Source of the DNA: JBOFWL01 sp051653605
GTDB lineage: Bacteria; Spirochaetota; Brevinematia; Brevinematales; Brevinemataceae
DNA: 5,901 nt
NCBI GenBank assembly: GCA_051653605.1
Contig: JBOFWL010000051.1
Span: 1 to 5,901 of the forward strand
Reading direction: 5' to 3'
Part shown: in pieces, positions 1 through 5,660 of the stretch
Layout of the letters: each line of letters opens with the position of its first letter
Position numbering within the stretch: the stretch's first letter is position 1
Position numbers and translations under genes: made by a program
The notes under the pieces: model-generated
Databases searched by the model: none
What the model was told of the DNA's origin: nothing
Seen by the model: the letters and a program-made list of their open reading frames with translations, nothing else

Positions 1-18
1 ATTGAGGGGAGGGCTTTT

Positions 19-417
19 ATGAAAAGAAAAATTTTATTCTCAACAATCTTTTTATGCTTAATTGGCGGTGTGTTCGCATTGATTACTTTTTCATCTGCTT
101 TTAAGATAAATGGAGATGTAACAAAGATAATTGTGAGGAATGGCAATAACGGAGAGCAGATTACTTTAATTAGCGAAAATGAAATATCTGAAATTGTAAA
201 TGAAATTAACATCTTGAAGTTGAAAAGGGAACACAAAATAGGGTCAAGTACTGGGTGGGAAATCATGCTTGCACTATACAGTAAAGATTGCGATCCTGTA
301 AATTTGACCATTCGCAATAACGGTATAGAGTATAACAACTGGTTTTACAAAGCTCATGGCAATACCATACCATTTTTTAATACTTTAAAAGAAATGTTTA
401 TACATAATGCGGATTGA
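19..417 (+). CDS. Small membrane-anchored or secreted protein of unknown function (132 aa)
   Basis: I do not recognise the family. The ATG at 19 is preceded by a purine-rich ribosome-binding site (GGGGAGGG, 6-13) at a normal distance, so this start is well supported. The N-terminus is basic (MKRK) and is followed by a hydrophobic stretch at about residues 5-26, then Ser-Ser-Ala-Phe. This fits a signal peptide or a single N-terminal anchor; there is no convincing lipobox around Cys13. The remaining roughly 105 residues are soluble, rich in Asn, Ile, Lys and Glu, and look like a small extracytoplasmic beta-rich domain (IVRNGNNGEQITLISENE, then alternating strand-like segments). It is convergent with the minus-strand genes. 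No terminator is visible in the 100 bases after the stop. That it is a real gene is likely; its function is unknown. Confidence 0.75.
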   Translation: MKRKILFSTIFLCLIGGVFALITFSSAFKINGDVTKIIVRNGNNGEQITLISENEISEIVNEINILKLKREHKIGSSTGWEIMLALYSKDCDPVNLTIRNNGIEYNNWFYKAHGNTIPFFNTLKEMFIHNAD

Positions 418-518
418 AATTTCTTGCAATATAAAATGTTATCCATAGGCTGTTTCAGTCCATATTATATTAGTAAAAACGTTTTGCATATATATGACCC
501 AATGTGGATATTCTTCTA
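418..518. other. Convergent intergenic gap, nothing recognised
   Basis: This AT-rich stretch lies between the stop of the plus-strand gene and the stop of the minus-strand small ORF. I see no GC-rich hairpin followed by a T-run, no tRNA-like fold and no repeat. A weak AATATAA/TTATATT pairing flanking about 435-475 is too AT-rich to call a terminator. Confidence 0.4.
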
Positions 519-695
519 TCACATAAAATCTTCTATAGCATTGCATAACCACAAGATTTCTTCTATTTTTTCACTATGATTTTCTTTGGCTATGCAAAGG
601 TGAAGATCATGTGTAGCAAGTCCGATTATTCCGATTTTGATAATTTCAATATTATCATGATGGACGCTGGTATCATTAAAGTTGTTTAGGTTCAT
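519..695 (-). CDS. Small ORF, 58 aa, unknown function
   Basis: A 58-codon reading frame starts with ATG at 695-693 and ends with TGA at 521-519. It begins MNLNNFNDTSVHHDN and ends CNAIEDFM. The main support is a perfect AGGAGG (complement of 701-706) five bases upstream of the ATG, plus a second in-frame stop directly after the first. The product is hydrophilic with a short aliphatic middle (IEIIKIGIIGLATHDLHL) and an acidic C-terminal helix-like region (SEKIEEILWLCNAIEDF); no signal peptide or known motif is visible. It lies downstream of the group II intron 3' end on the same strand and would be co-transcribed with whatever gene the intron interrupted, 17 bases after the stop of the candidate 3' exon frame. 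It could also be a remnant. Confidence 0.5.
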   Translation of the reverse strand: MNLNNFNDTSVHHDNIEIIKIGIIGLATHDLHLCIAKENHSEKIEEILWLCNAIEDFM

Positions 696-714
696 ATTTA
701 CCTCCTAAAGATTA

Positions 715-820
715 TGCCACCACGCATCTCTGTGTGGTGGCTATTGTTTTACCTATATCCCAATAATCGTCCAAATATAAGTCGGAGCAGTCAGAGTGAA
801 TACCAAACAGGCAAACAAAA
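715..820 (-). pseudogene. Probable 3' exon fragment of the gene interrupted by the group II intron
   Basis: Downstream of intron domain VI the minus strand keeps an open frame for about 35 codons to a TAA at 714-712. It contains FVCLFGIHSDCSDLYLDDYWDIGK in two overlapping readable stretches, followed by TIATTQRCVVA. This looks more like coding than random sequence and ends 17 bases before the next small ORF. A second frame gives a hydrophobic tail (ILFACLVFTLTAPTYIWTIIGI, stop) of similar length, so the reading frame of the interrupted gene is not settled. Because the intron's 5' end and the 5' exon lie outside the window, the identity of the host gene cannot be determined here. Upstream of 820 the same frame runs through the ribozyme domains V and VI, so it is not a gene as a whole. 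Confidence 0.3.
716..741. repeat. Strong 11-bp-stem hairpin with 4-nt loop
   Basis: GCCACCACGCA (716-726) pairs with TGTGTGGTGGC (731-741) around the loop TCTC. Read as plus-strand RNA, the one imperfect pair is a G-U wobble and the stem is followed by a loosely T-rich TATTGTTTTA, so it may be a weak plus-strand terminator. Read as minus-strand RNA, that pair is a C-A mismatch, the loop is GAGA (GNRA type), and the hairpin lies 10 bases upstream of the small ORF's ribosome-binding site. The minus-strand frame ending at 712 codes through it. Its role is undecided. Confidence 0.55.
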
Positions 821-822
821 TG

Positions 823-878
823 GCGGGGGCTGATTGCGATAGGTAATCCTTTGATATAATCTCCAGATTTTCCCCCGC
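823..878 (-). ncRNA. Group II intron domain VI
   Basis: On the minus strand GCGGGGG (complement of 872-878) pairs with CCCCCGC (complement of 823-829), closing a loop of about 42 nt. It follows domain V after a 3-nt linker (UAA, 881-879), the usual J5/6 length. Domain VI carries the branch-point adenosine that attacks the 5' splice site. Several A residues lie in the 3' strand just before the stem (831, 834, 835), and I cannot tell which one is bulged. Confidence 0.65.
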
Positions 879-881
879 TTA

Positions 882-915
882 GCACCGTGCATGAGAGTTT
901 CCCCTCACACGGCGC
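882..915 (-). ncRNA. Group II intron domain V (catalytic core hairpin, 34 nt)
   Basis: Read on the minus strand this is exactly 34 nt, the canonical domain V length. The outer 8-bp helix pairs GCGCCGUG (915-908) with CACGGUGC (889-882), and there is an inner UGAG/CUCA-type helix capped by a GAAA-like loop. Aligned by position to canonical domain V, the catalytic triad near the 5' base reads CGC rather than the AGC usual for IIA and IIB introns, with a compensating C-G pair opposite. Domain V binds the catalytic metal ions for splicing. It appears fully intact here, 55 bases downstream of the maturase stop. Confidence 0.85.
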
Positions 916-970
916 CCCATCGTTAAGGGGTTTAAAGTAATTCACACAATTTACAAGTAGCTTTTAACCG

Positions 971-2158
971 TTATTGTAAAATTTCATTTAGATGAAGAAG
1001 ATTTCGCAACTTATTTACCTTTTCCAGTTGCTTTTTGTCCAGTTGTAGGGTAACAAGGAGTTTTTCCACGGTTTCCTCTTTTGTTGCATGAACGAGCGTG
1101 TGTACATCAACATCAATCAGTGTGAGATTTGCGTAGCTGTCGTTGCCACCAAGATATTTTGCTGTTTTGTGGTGGCAATGTATTCTGCCGATTTCTAAAA
1201 TCTTACCTGTCACAGCACATTTTCCCTGCTGTGAGCAGTACAGTGACAGCCTGTTGTCGTTGTATTCAATGCTCATGTCACGAACAGGATTTCGCATGAG
1301 GTAGTGGAGCATTCCCACATTAATATTCGATAGCTTTTTGTGTATCTCGGCTCGCCCCTGTGCCGTATAGCTGTTAATACTACGCTTTTTGTCAATGGGG
1401 TTTTTATGCCGCACATAGGCAATCGGGAGTATGGGTGTTTCTCCAATAAACCGAATTTCCTTGCTTTTGCTGTATTTCATATAAACTGGACTTGTAATAG
1501 GTTTTGAGATTTTTCGCTTCATCTGTTGTTCGAGTTTGTCTTTGGCAGACGACTTGACTAAGAAAGCAATTTCACTAAAATCACGGCTGACGTGCGTGGC
1601 AAAATGATAGTAACCGTGCCAGCCTATGACCAGTGCGTTGTATCTTAATATGCTATTGCCCTTTTCGTCCATCTGTTTTAGTTCATTTACAGCTTTGACT
1701 GCTTTTTGCTTGATTTTAGCCATTGTTTTATCAGAAATATGAGATTGCACAACATACTTGCTCTGACCGTTAGATTTCTTGCCTTTTTTAACTGCTTTCA
1801 TTTTGAACCCTAAAAACTCCGAATACTGCCTTTTCAAGTTGACAATTTTAGATTTTTCAGGACTGATTTCAAGCCCCAATCTATCGTGCAGCCAATCTTT
1901 TACTGCTACAAATATCTTTTGGGCATCGCTTCGGTATCGGCAAAATATCTTGAAGTCATCAGCATATCGTACGATGTAGCATTCCTTTAGACCAGTTTTC
2001 CTGAGCTGTGCATAGACCCCGCTATTATCCAGTGTTCCATTTCTTAGCACCCTGCGTTTGTAGGGTACTCGTGTTGGCATTGTTTCCCACTGGCTCGCCA
2101 CCCACCAATCCAGTTCATTGAGGACGATGTTTGAAAGCAAAGGTGAAATAATTCCACC
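971..2158 (-). pseudogene. ltrA: Group II intron reverse transcriptase/maturase/HNH protein, C-terminal fragment split by insertion
   Basis: This frame continues the intron-encoded protein after the insertion, starting GGIISPLLSNIVLNELDWW. It is open from 2158; the codon before it (2161-2159) is TAA where the family has CAA (Gln of VPQGG). Counting from the Leu codon at 2140, the RT catalytic motif YADD is at about residues 59-62, so the catalytic aspartates are intact. The thumb/maturase X region follows (IGWHGYYHFATHVSRDF, about 172-188). A C-terminal HNH endonuclease lies at about 302-351 (CAVTG, then HCHHKTAKYLGGND, then NLTLI and HTLVHA). The intact protein would stabilise the intron fold for splicing and drive retrohoming. 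Without RT motifs 0-3 this fragment cannot be an active RT; separate expression of the X/HNH part is possible but unsupported, since no good ribosome-binding site precedes it. Confidence 0.9.
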
Positions 2159-2163
2159 TTATG
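2154..2163 (+). repeat. Left copy of the 10-bp core direct repeat CCACCTTATG (attL-like)
   Basis: This copy is identical to 5683-5692. It covers the interrupted codons of the RT motif VPQGG and forms the outermost part of the left inverted repeat. It probably contains the crossover region. In the minus-strand RT frame it contributes TAA GGT GG, while related RTs have CAA GGT GG. Confidence 0.8.
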
Positions 2164-2243
2164 TCGGGCTAGTTATTATGCCGAGCTCAGCATGATTTTA
2201 AGAGAATACAACAGCAGCAAGTAGCTTCTATCTCGGCATAATA
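2154..2243 (+). repeat. Left terminal inverted repeat of the RIT element (three-block structure)
   Basis: Three blocks match the inverted right end at identical spacing. They are CCACCTTATGTCG (2154-2166), TTATGCCGA (2176-2184) and TCGGCATAATA (2233-2243), separated by 9 and 48 bases on both sides. The sequence between blocks is poorly conserved, as expected if only the blocks bind recombinase. The second and third blocks are inverted copies of one motif. Block 2 extends into a near-palindrome (2176-2195, centred on GAGCTC) that recurs at the right junction. The inner block ends only 4 bases from the third recombinase's stop codon. Confidence 0.85.
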
Positions 2244-2247
2244 TCCT

Positions 2248-3264
2248 TTATTTTAGTGAATTTAGAAAATCCATCAAATCATGGTCTTTGCTCCAGTCAG
2301 GATAATCAGTTGATTCGATTACTTTAGGTGCAAGCTTGTTTATAGCCTCATTTTTAAGCCGATTATCAGCTTTTGCATAAACCATAGTTACAGAAATATC
2401 TTCATGCCCCAGAAAATCACGTATATATACGATGTTGATTCCAGCCGCCAGCATATGCATTCCTTTGCTGTGCCGGAACATGTGGCAATGCACCTTTTCA
2501 GGAAAACAATAATCTTCTTTTCTGATCTCATCCGTATATTTTTGAACCATGTAACTTACCCCGTCACGGTCAAGCTTTTGATTGTATCGATTGGTAATCA
2601 GTGGATGATCACGAGGCGCATTTTTTCTGCATCTGATGATGTAACTTTCCACAAGATTAGCTGTCGCTATGGATACCACAACGGTTCTATATTTATTACC
2701 TTTTCCGTGAAGACGGACAGTTGGATTTGTACCAAGGTTAATATCTCCGATGGTAAGATCACACAATTCCTGAACCCGACAGCCACTGTCATACATTAAT
2801 GTAAGCGTTGTACGATGCCTTATTCCGGATACTGTATTAATATCAGGTTTGTTTACCAGCTCTGACATCTGTTCAACTGTAAGAAATGAAATTTCTTTTG
2901 AATTAGCCTTTTTCGATTTGATAGAAATGACATCCTGAAGCGGTGCCATGTATTCAATTCCCTCTAATTGTGCAAAATCACAAAAGCTTTTGATAGCAGC
3001 CAGACGCTGATTAGCCGTCGTGTTTCCAACGCCTCTGCATCTATACCATTCAAGAAACTCAATAATCAGAGAACGATTAAAATCTTTTAGGGTAAACTTG
3101 CAGATATCCATTTCTTTTTCATCACTGACAAACCTTATAAACAGCTTCAATGTATCACGGTAACTGTAGATTGTGTTTTTAGAATAGCATCTTTGTAATG
3201 GAAGATAGTCTGTCAGAAATTCCGTAACAAGCTGCGCAAAATCAGTAGAATTCGTGTTCTTCAA
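2248..3264 (-). CDS. ritC: Tyrosine recombinase, third gene of the RIT trio (338 aa)
   Basis: A site-specific recombinase/integrase that cleaves DNA through a 3'-phosphotyrosine link. The N-terminal SAM-like core-binding domain spans about residues 8-110 (TEFLTDYLPLQRCYSKNTIYSYRDTL is typical, shown here only as its opening region). The catalytic domain is about 125-315, with Arg163 (GCRVQEL), Lys188 (HGKGNK), His261 and Arg264 (HMFRHS), His287 (LGHE) and the nucleophile Tyr296 (MVYAK), all with normal spacing. The start is TTG at 3264, chosen because AAAGGAGG (complement of 3271-3278) lies 6 bases upstream and no ATG is better placed. It overlaps the end of the second recombinase by 23 bases, so translation is probably coupled. 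It resembles the XerD-like members of RIT trios. The stop abuts the left inverted repeat. Confidence 0.92.
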   Translation of the reverse strand: MKNTNSTDFAQLVTEFLTDYLPLQRCYSKNTIYSYRDTLKLFIRFVSDEKEMDICKFTLKDFNRSLIIEFLEWYRCRGVGNTTANQRLAAIKSFCDFAQLEGIEYMAPLQDVISIKSKKANSKEISFLTVEQMSELVNKPDINTVSGIRHRTTLTLMYDSGCRVQELCDLTIGDINLGTNPTVRLHGKGNKYRTVVVSIATANLVESYIIRCRKNAPRDHPLITNRYNQKLDRDGVSYMVQKYTDEIRKEDYCFPEKVHCHMFRHSKGMHMLAAGINIVYIRDFLGHEDISVTMVYAKADNRLKNEAINKLAPKVIESTDYPDWSKDHDLMDFLNSLK

Positions 3265-4225
3265 AGGCAGCCTCCTTTACAAGATTTGGAAATGCTTTGT
3301 CTAGGCTTTCTCGAATGTAAGGATACATCTGTGATGTAAGTTTGAGATAATACGCAGTTTCTTCGAATCCTTCGTGCCCAAGCATTGTACGCATATATGG
3401 AAAAAATGCCATAAGGTCTTTTCCTTCTTCAATCCATTTGCGGAGCAGATTTACACAGTAGGTATGGCGAAAATCATGAACACGGGGACCATGGCCTGTG
3501 TGTGGGATACCTGCTTTATCAAGGTATCTTCTGAAATTTTTATAGACATTGGCAAGCGGCATTGGCCTTCCATGATACATCATAAAGAAGTATTCATCCT
3601 CATCTGAATGTGTATGGAGATTCTCTTTTAACTGGCGACATTTTTCTGCAAGTTTTGGGTGAATGGGAATCATTCGTTCCTTTTGATTTTTAGCTTCATG
3701 AACGGTAACACATGAGTTAGGAATATCCACATCCTTTACTCTTAGAAGTCGAAGTTCTGAAACACGCATGCCGCTTGTATAGAGTATCCTGAAAAAAACC
3801 GGCATTACTTCGCCTCTATAGGGGCATGCGGACTGCACTGACTGGCTTTGATCTACAACAGCAAAAAATCTCTTTAGTTCATCATCTGTATAAATATGTG
3901 AATTATACCTATGCTTTTTACCACAGATACATTTTGGTGGAATATATGCTTCAATCCCCATATCGACCAGATATCTGCTGAAAATCCGAAGTGAACTTAT
4001 TCTGTGAGATTGATTTTTTATAGTTTCATGACTGCGTTTTCTGCACCATGCATCACACAGTTCCTTCGAAAGCTGTTTATCAGATAAGGACTGTTCAATG
4101 AAAAACTTATCCAGTCGGTAAAAAGCCGCCTGTGTTGATTCATATTTAAAGCCGAGAGCTTTTTTTATTTCAACAAGCTCTACGAACTCTTTGCAAAAGA
4201 TACTTTTATATTCGTGATCAACCAT
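3242..4225 (-). CDS. ritB: Tyrosine recombinase, second gene of the RIT trio (327 aa)
   Basis: A tyrosine site-specific recombinase. Numbering here is from the ATG at 4225; an in-frame ATG 15 codons upstream (4270) lies well inside the first recombinase and lacks a ribosome-binding site. GGAGGA (complement of 4234-4239) sits 8 bases before the chosen ATG, which overlaps the preceding stop as ATGGTTGA. The core-binding domain is at about residues 5-100 (FVELVEIKKALGFKYES). The catalytic domain has Arg154 (SGMRVSEL), a hairpin Lys at 179 or 182 (EAKNQKERMIPI), His250 and Arg253 (VHDFRHT), His284 (LGHE) and Tyr293 (TAYYLK). The final histidine to tyrosine spacing is 9 residues, as in the other two. 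Its last 23 bases overlap the third gene. It acts with its two partners on the element ends, inferred from context; no separate role can be read from the sequence. Confidence 0.92.
   Translation of the reverse strand: MVDHEYKSIFCKEFVELVEIKKALGFKYESTQAAFYRLDKFFIEQSLSDKQLSKELCDAWCRKRSHETIKNQSHRISSLRIFSRYLVDMGIEAYIPPKCICGKKHRYNSHIYTDDELKRFFAVVDQSQSVQSACPYRGEVMPVFFRILYTSGMRVSELRLLRVKDVDIPNSCVTVHEAKNQKERMIPIHPKLAEKCRQLKENLHTHSDEDEYFFMMYHGRPMPLANVYKNFRRYLDKAGIPHTGHGPRVHDFRHTYCVNLLRKWIEEGKDLMAFFPYMRTMLGHEGFEETAYYLKLTSQMYPYIRESLDKAFPNLVKEAAFEEHEFY
3271..3278 (-). promoter_or_regulatory. Ribosome-binding site for the third recombinase (decides a TTG start)
   Basis: AAAGGAGG on the minus strand lies 6 bases before TTG (3264-3262), inside the end of the second gene. 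It is near-perfect and fixes the unusual start codon. It implies translational coupling with the upstream gene. Confidence 0.75.
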
Positions 4226-5453
4226 TGGCAAAGTCCTCCGGTTCAAGTACGCACTGAGCCAGCTTTTCAAGATCTGTCTTAAGGTATACAGCCGTTATGT
4301 CTGAATCAGAATGACCAAGTATGGTTGTTATTACAGGCAGTGGCGTTTCCATTTCAAGCAGCATAGAGCCGGTGGAGTGACGTAGTGAATGAAATCCTGA
4401 ATGTTTTTTTCCACGCTGGTCAATACCTGCTTTCCTAAGATAAAACTGAATCCGACATCCAAGATGGTTTGAATCACCAATAGGATCAAATGGTGGCATA
4501 TGTTTTACAAAAATGATATCAGAACCATCATAATAAGGGCGGCCATTCTTGATATAATCGATCACTGCCCAACCGACGGAATCTGGTATCGGAAGTGAGA
4601 GTGGCTTATGCGTTTTATGCTGGATAATGGAAAGTGTCTTACTTTCCCAGTTGAAGTTTGAATAGCGTAGGTTTTTGATATCTCCAATCCTAAGTCCGAG
4701 AATACAAGCCAGTACAATCATTGCGTAATCGCGTTTGCCCATTGGATTACTTCTGTCTATTGCTGCAATCATAGATTTAAGTTCATCTATGCTCCAAGCA
4801 GATGGTATTTTCGCAGTTTTAGATACTGGTGGCATATGAATCTTAGAAGGAAAATCTTCATGAATTAAATTTTCGGTTAACAGGAATCGAAGGAAATATC
4901 TAATTCCGCATACATGCTGTTCAACTGTTTTGAAGCTTAAGCCTGCAAGTGTTTTGAGATAGCAGTTACAGTTATCCATAGATAAGCTATTGATATCAGT
5001 AATCTTAAGCTGGAACAGATAATCCAAAAACACCTTTGATATAGTGGTGTAATGCTGTTTTGTACTGGCAGATAATTCTGAGTTTTCCAGTGCAGCAAGA
5101 TAGCATTCATGAATGCTGTTAAAATAACTGGTCAAAACAATTGGATTTTTAGATGCATAAAATCTCTGGGTCAAAACACCGTGAATACTATAATCTTCAA
5201 GCATATGGACTACTCGTAAGAGCTGAACTCTTTGCTGAGACAGATTTCCGTTATTGTATCCAGAAATAATACCATATCGATTTTCAAGGTACTTAAGTCC
5301 ACGTTCCATATCAAAATCGGAATTGCCATACTCATCCAATAAAAAACGATGGATTTTTTTCCATTCCCTCTCATAGAAAACGAGAGTTTTAGGATTGTAG
5401 TGTTGTTCATTCAGTAGAGTACGAAGACCATTTGTAATTACTTCAAGTTGCAT
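4218..5453 (-). CDS. ritA: Tyrosine recombinase, first gene of the RIT trio (411 aa)
   Basis: The longest of the three tyrosine recombinases, as usual for the first gene in RIT elements. The start is ATG 5453, with AAGGAGA (complement of 5462-5468) 8 bases upstream. An in-frame ATG 13 codons earlier (5492) has no ribosome-binding site. From 5453, the extra N-terminal region is about residues 1-110 (helical, HYNPKTLVFYEREW). A core-binding SAM-like domain follows at about 110-200 (STKQHYTTISKVFLDYLF). The catalytic domain has Arg255 (LGLRIGD), Lys280 (QHKTHK), His355 and Arg358 (FHSLRHS), His381 (LGHS) and nucleophile Tyr390 (AVYLK). It overlaps the next gene by 8 bases and leads a three-gene operon whose promoter should lie between 5454 and the right inverted repeat. 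The catalytic set is intact, so the enzyme is probably functional. Confidence 0.93.
   Translation of the reverse strand: MQLEVITNGLRTLLNEQHYNPKTLVFYEREWKKIHRFLLDEYGNSDFDMERGLKYLENRYGIISGYNNGNLSQQRVQLLRVVHMLEDYSIHGVLTQRFYASKNPIVLTSYFNSIHECYLAALENSELSASTKQHYTTISKVFLDYLFQLKITDINSLSMDNCNCYLKTLAGLSFKTVEQHVCGIRYFLRFLLTENLIHEDFPSKIHMPPVSKTAKIPSAWSIDELKSMIAAIDRSNPMGKRDYAMIVLACILGLRIGDIKNLRYSNFNWESKTLSIIQHKTHKPLSLPIPDSVGWAVIDYIKNGRPYYDGSDIIFVKHMPPFDPIGDSNHLGCRIQFYLRKAGIDQRGKKHSGFHSLRHSTGSMLLEMETPLPVITTILGHSDSDITAVYLKTDLEKLAQCVLEPEDFANG
4234..4239 (-). promoter_or_regulatory. Ribosome-binding site for the second recombinase
   Basis: GGAGGA on the minus strand lies within the last codons of the first recombinase and 8 bases before ATG 4225-4223. 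It favours the short start over the in-frame ATG at 4270 and gives an ATGGTTGA start-stop overlap, typical of translational coupling. Confidence 0.75.
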
Positions 5454-5461
5454 AAGCCAAT

Positions 5462-5468
5462 TCTCCTT
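5462..5468 (-). promoter_or_regulatory. Ribosome-binding site for the first recombinase
   Basis: AAGGAGA on the minus strand lies 8 bases before ATG 5453-5451. The region before the alternative ATG at 5492 (TTGTTTTATTGTT) has nothing comparable, so the shorter 411-aa product is preferred. Confidence 0.75.
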
Positions 5469-5538
5469 TCGTTTAATTGATGAGTAAATCATAACAATAA
5501 AACAAGGGAATTATCAGTCTTATAATAAAAACGGATTT

Positions 5539-5565
5539 AGCGTACGCTTAAGATTGATGCGCATC
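5539..5565. promoter_or_regulatory. Two perfect 10-bp palindromes in the recombinase operon leader (possible operator)
   Basis: AGCGTACGCT (5539-5548) and GATGCGCATC (5556-5565) are both perfect palindromes, 7 bases apart. They lie in the 110-base leader between the recombinase start and the right inverted repeat and are unusually GC-rich for this DNA. They are absent from the left end. They might bind a regulator or be accessory recombinase sites. I could not identify a convincing -35/-10 pair: the leader has TATTAT- and TATAAG-like stretches around 5515-5530 but no good partner box. Confidence 0.35.
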
Positions 5566-5570
5566 GCAAG

Positions 5571-5660
5571 TATTATGCCGAGTTAATGGAAGTAAAAGTT
5601 GTTGGAATTAAGTGTTTAAGTGGCGAATATCGGCATAACATTAATCTCGACATAAGGTGG
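5571..5660 (-). repeat. Right terminal inverted repeat of the RIT element (three-block structure)
   Basis: This is the inverted counterpart of the left end. Reading inward on the minus strand the blocks are CCACCTTATGTCG (5660-5648), TTATGCCGA (5638-5630) and TCGGCATAATA (5581-5571), with the same 9- and 48-base gaps as on the left. All 33 block positions are identical between the ends and the intervening bases mostly are not. It ends at 5660, 32 bases before the right copy of the core direct repeat ends. Confidence 0.85.

Noticed and set aside
712..945. A 77-codon minus-strand open frame
   Set aside because: Its first half runs through intron domains V and VI, whose structure explains the sequence. 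Only the last roughly 35 codons could be exon, and these are listed separately with low confidence.
1779..1979. Plus-strand open frame opposite the reverse transcriptase
   Set aside because: It lies fully antisense to the YADD region of the RT, has no ribosome-binding site and no recognisable motif.
2154..2243. CRISPR or tandem-repeat reading of the repeated TTATGCCGA motifs
   Set aside because: The copies are few, lie in inverted pairs at the two ends of one element and have no regular spacers, so they are recombinase end sites and not an array.
2404..2799. Plus-strand open frame of 131 codons opposite the third recombinase
   Set aside because: It is antisense to the conserved catalytic domain, and the composition reflects the complement of that gene.
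3374..3607. Plus-strand open frame opposite the second recombinase
   Set aside because: It is antisense to the box II region, with no start signal and no motif.
5210..5410. Minus-strand frame inside the first recombinase in another phase
   Set aside because: It is an out-of-phase reading of a clear recombinase coding region and has no supporting ribosome-binding site.
2248..5453. Tn554-like transposon (tnpA, tnpB, tnpC)
   Set aside because: In Tn554 the second protein is much larger and the third is not a tyrosine recombinase. Here all three have the complete R-K-H-R-H-Y set.
5454..5492. Longer start for the first recombinase (ATG 5492)
   Set aside because: There is no ribosome-binding site before it, while ATG 5453 has AAGGAGA at 8 bases. 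The extra 13 residues show no domain.
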